DNA of 39,416 nucleotides, taken from the NCBI GenBank assembly GCA_017443295.1, contig JAFSNT010000270.1, positions 1 to 39,416 of the forward strand, in the 5' to 3' direction. The translations under genes were made by a program, and so were the position numbers. The DNA is from Clostridia bacterium (GTDB taxonomy: Bacteria > Bacillota > Clostridia > Christensenellales > Aristaeellaceae). Positions 39,045-39,416 of the stretch are shown here, one piece after another (positions within the stretch are counted from its first letter, which is position 1; each line of letters starts with the position of its first letter). The notes beneath the pieces were generated by a model. It was not told the origin of the DNA, ran no database searches, and saw only the letters and a list, made by a program, of their open reading frames with translations.

Positions 39045-39392
39045 ATGGATTTGGCAGGCGAAAAAAGCAAAAAGTTTGCAATCAGAATCGTTAGAGTCTA
39101 TCAGTATTTGCGAACTGAAAAGAAAGAATTCGTATTGTCGAAACAACTGCTTCGATCAGGCACATCTATTGGGGCAAATCTGGCAGAATCAAAGTGTGCA
39201 ATCAGCCGAAATGATTTTGCCTCCAAAGTGTATATCGCGCTCAAGGAAACCACTGAAACAATGTATTGGCTGGAACTGCTGTATCAGACAGAATACTTAA
39301 CGAAGAAACAGTATTTCAGCCTGTGCCGCGATGCTGCGGATATTCGCAACATTCTTTCCGCCACGACACGAACGATGCAACGGAAAGTGTAG
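39045..39392 (+). CDS. Four-helix-bundle protein (23S rRNA intervening-sequence type)
   Basis: A 115-residue helical protein of the four-helix-bundle family (IVS/S23-like), first found in 23S rRNA intervening sequences and related to the accessory protein Avd of diversity-generating retroelements. Family marks are FAIRIVRVYQYL, QLLRSGTSIGANLAES (the conserved R-x-x-x-S-I-x-x-N-x-x-E pattern) and the later ASKVYIALKETTETMYWLELL. The ATG at 39045 is ten bases after GGAG; a GTG at 39036 is too close to that site. The gene lies between GTGAAAA-type repeats and is more AT-rich than its neighbours, which suggests a small mobile unit. No rRNA or reverse transcriptase is nearby. Confidence 0.9.
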   Translation: MDLAGEKSKKFAIRIVRVYQYLRTEKKEFVLSKQLLRSGTSIGANLAESKCAISRNDFASKVYIALKETTETMYWLELLYQTEYLTKKQYFSLCRDAADIRNILSATTRTMQRKV

Positions 39393-39400
39393 ACTATATA

Positions 39401-39416
39401 AGATTTTCACTTTTCA
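39401..39416 (-). repeat. Inverted GTGAAAA-type repeat, right side, cut by the window end
   Basis: The reverse complement reads TGAAAAGTGAAAATCT, matching the left array in inverted orientation. The window ends inside it. Confidence 0.65.

Overview
The window looks like a chromosomal segment of a moderately GC-rich, Gram-positive-type Firmicute, most likely an uncultured member of the class Clostridia from a gut or rumen habitat. The basis is strong AGGAGG ribosome binding sites, consensus TTGACA-17-TATAAT promoters, an L27 with a Prp-cleavable N-terminal extension next to a prp gene, LytR-CpsA-Psr (LCP) and CpsC/CpsD-type bacterial tyrosine kinase genes, and a BspA-like LRR secreted protein. 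No rRNA or other taxonomic marker allows a finer placement.

Left part (1-6800): two adjacent arrays of perfect hairpins (21-276); a FIST-GGDEF diguanylate cyclase; the convergent rplJ-rplL operon with its L10 leader and attenuator; divergent from it tRNA-Leu(UAA); a hicA-hicB toxin-antitoxin pair with a palindromic operator between -35 and -10; the rplU-prp-rpmA ribosomal operon with a structured leader; a short inverted-repeat element; and a tandem GNAT acetyltransferase. 

Middle part (6800-24500): a 3377-residue secreted protein with three ~655-residue repeats, two decayed copies and a C-terminal LRR_5 cap; a type III restriction-modification operon on the minus strand (xre-mod-res); a complete IS30-family element (22603-24162) inserted in the T-tract of a terminator-like hairpin; and tRNA-Leu(GAG).

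Right part (24500-37100): two consecutive minus-strand operons of the same design, each with its own promoter and structured leader. The first encodes a fused CpsC/CpsD-type tyrosine kinase, a 1916-residue exported protein made almost only of 32-residue YD-like repeats, and an LCP-like protein that has lost key residues. The second encodes a separate CpsC adaptor, a CpsD kinase with a GY-repeat tail, a canonical LCP protein and a small exported protein. No glycosyltransferase, flippase or polymerase is present, so this is not an ordinary capsule locus. It is the best candidate for an undescribed system, perhaps kinase-controlled assembly or wall attachment of the YD-repeat protein.

Right edge (37178-39416): tRNA-Arg(CCG), a COG2509-type FAD-dependent oxidoreductase, and a four-helix-bundle protein gene bracketed by GTGAAAA heptamer repeats; the window ends inside the right-hand repeat.
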